From Methylomicrobium sp. (lineage in GTDB: Bacteria; Pseudomonadota; Gammaproteobacteria; Methylococcales; Methylomonadaceae), in the NCBI GenBank assembly GCA_007135635.1, contig SLIO01000283.1:1-7602 (forward strand): 7,602 bases of DNA. Direction: 5' to 3'. A model generated the notes under the pieces. The model had not been told where the DNA came from, ran no database searches, and saw nothing but the letters and a program-made list of their open reading frames with translations. The position numbers were made by a program, and so were the translations under genes. Positions 7,388-7,602 of the stretch are shown in pieces. How positions within the stretch are numbered: position 1 is the stretch's first letter; each line of letters opens with the position of its first letter.

Positions 7388-7421
7388 AAGCCCAAATATG
7401 CTTTAAGAATTGCTTTGGCTT
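7388..7421. repeat. Imperfect inverted repeat (8-bp stem with one bulged C)
   Basis: AAGCCCAAA (7388-7396) can pair with TTTGGCTT (7414-7421) if one C is bulged, leaving a 17-nt loop. No T-run follows, so it is not a convincing terminator. Function unknown. Confidence 0.35.
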
Positions 7422-7428
7422 ATTGACT

Positions 7429-7457
7429 ACGACAGGCTAATGAGTGACCTCTGTCGT
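7429..7457. repeat. Perfect 7-bp inverted repeat
   Basis: ACGACAG (7429-7435) and CTGTCGT (7451-7457) are exact complements around a 15-nt centre. The adjacent GG/CC bases may extend the stem by a bulged pairing. It lies 8 nt after the previous inverted repeat. The two together could be a structured 3' region, a protein-binding site or a remnant of a repeat element. Confidence 0.4.
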
Positions 7458-7602
7458 GTTAATGATTGCTTTTGCAAAAAAGTCGAGATAGAAATGTGGC
7501 GCACGCCTGTTTTAGGTCGACAACTTCCTTTGTTTCCATCGTTTCCGACTTCGTGGCAAATGGTTATCAGACCATGCAGCATGTTTCCACAAGCCCCCCT
7601 GC

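Larger units (their letters stand above)
7288..7602. other. Gene-free tail with short inverted repeats
   Basis: I recognise no gene, RNA or mobile element in these 315 nt. There are two short inverted repeats, listed separately. A forward frame is open from ATG 7440 to the right edge (54 codons), but its product is rich in Pro, Phe, Cys and Trp and resembles nothing I know. Remnants of an earlier gene are possible, since this follows a decayed gene. A right-edge gene that continues outside the window cannot be excluded. Confidence 0.5.

Noticed and set aside
7461..7482. GCTTTTGCAAAAAAG as an intrinsic terminator.
   Set aside because: The stem would be only A-T pairs with almost no loop, and no T-run follows on either strand at the right place.
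7440..7602. Plus-strand frame open from ATG 7440 to the right edge as a partial gene.
   Set aside because: No ribosome binding site or recognisable motif is present, the start lies inside an inverted repeat and the composition is odd. It is left as a remark only.

Overview
The window looks like ordinary chromosomal core sequence from a gammaproteobacterium of moderate GC content. This rests on a YgiM-like SH3/coiled-coil/membrane protein, the two-domain (kinase-fold plus GNAT) form of ArgA, an E. coli-like RppH and a CpdA-type phosphodiesterase. Codon use and overall flavour resemble methanotrophs of the order Methylococcales, but that is an impression and not a demonstrated assignment. No mobile element, CRISPR array, tRNA or rRNA was recognised.

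Layout: (1) 91-747 (+) is an exported, membrane-anchored SH3 protein of the YgiM type. (2) 748-905 is a spacer with a perfect 9-bp inverted repeat. (3) 906-4784 (+) is a tight run of three genes: ilvD (dihydroxy-acid dehydratase, branched-chain amino acids and pantothenate precursor), argA (N-acetylglutamate synthase, first step of arginine synthesis) and a cpdA-like cyclic-nucleotide phosphodiesterase. Gaps are 32 and 4 nt, so they probably form one operon. (4) rppH (RNA 5' pyrophosphohydrolase) lies on the minus strand at 4876-5412, convergent with cpdA. (5) A 258-nt divergent spacer separates rppH from a HAD-IB phosphatase gene (5671-6357, +). (6) A 58-codon membrane microprotein gene (6427-6603, +) overlaps the start of a gamma-glutamylcyclotransferase-fold gene (6600-7061, +) by 4 nt. 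(7) 7086-7287 holds a small antitoxin-like gene broken by one stop codon and two frameshifts. (8) 7288-7602 has no recognisable gene, only short inverted repeats and an unconvincing open frame running off the right edge.

Functionally the window mixes amino-acid biosynthesis, second-messenger and RNA turnover, and small hydrolase/cyclase enzymes. No novel multi-gene system is evident. The least ordinary items are the overlapping microprotein/cyclotransferase pair and the decayed antitoxin-like gene beside a gene-free tail. Several natural starts differ from the longest reading frames: GTG at 91 for the SH3 protein, ATG at 906 for ilvD, and the ATG whose first base is 5412 for rppH.
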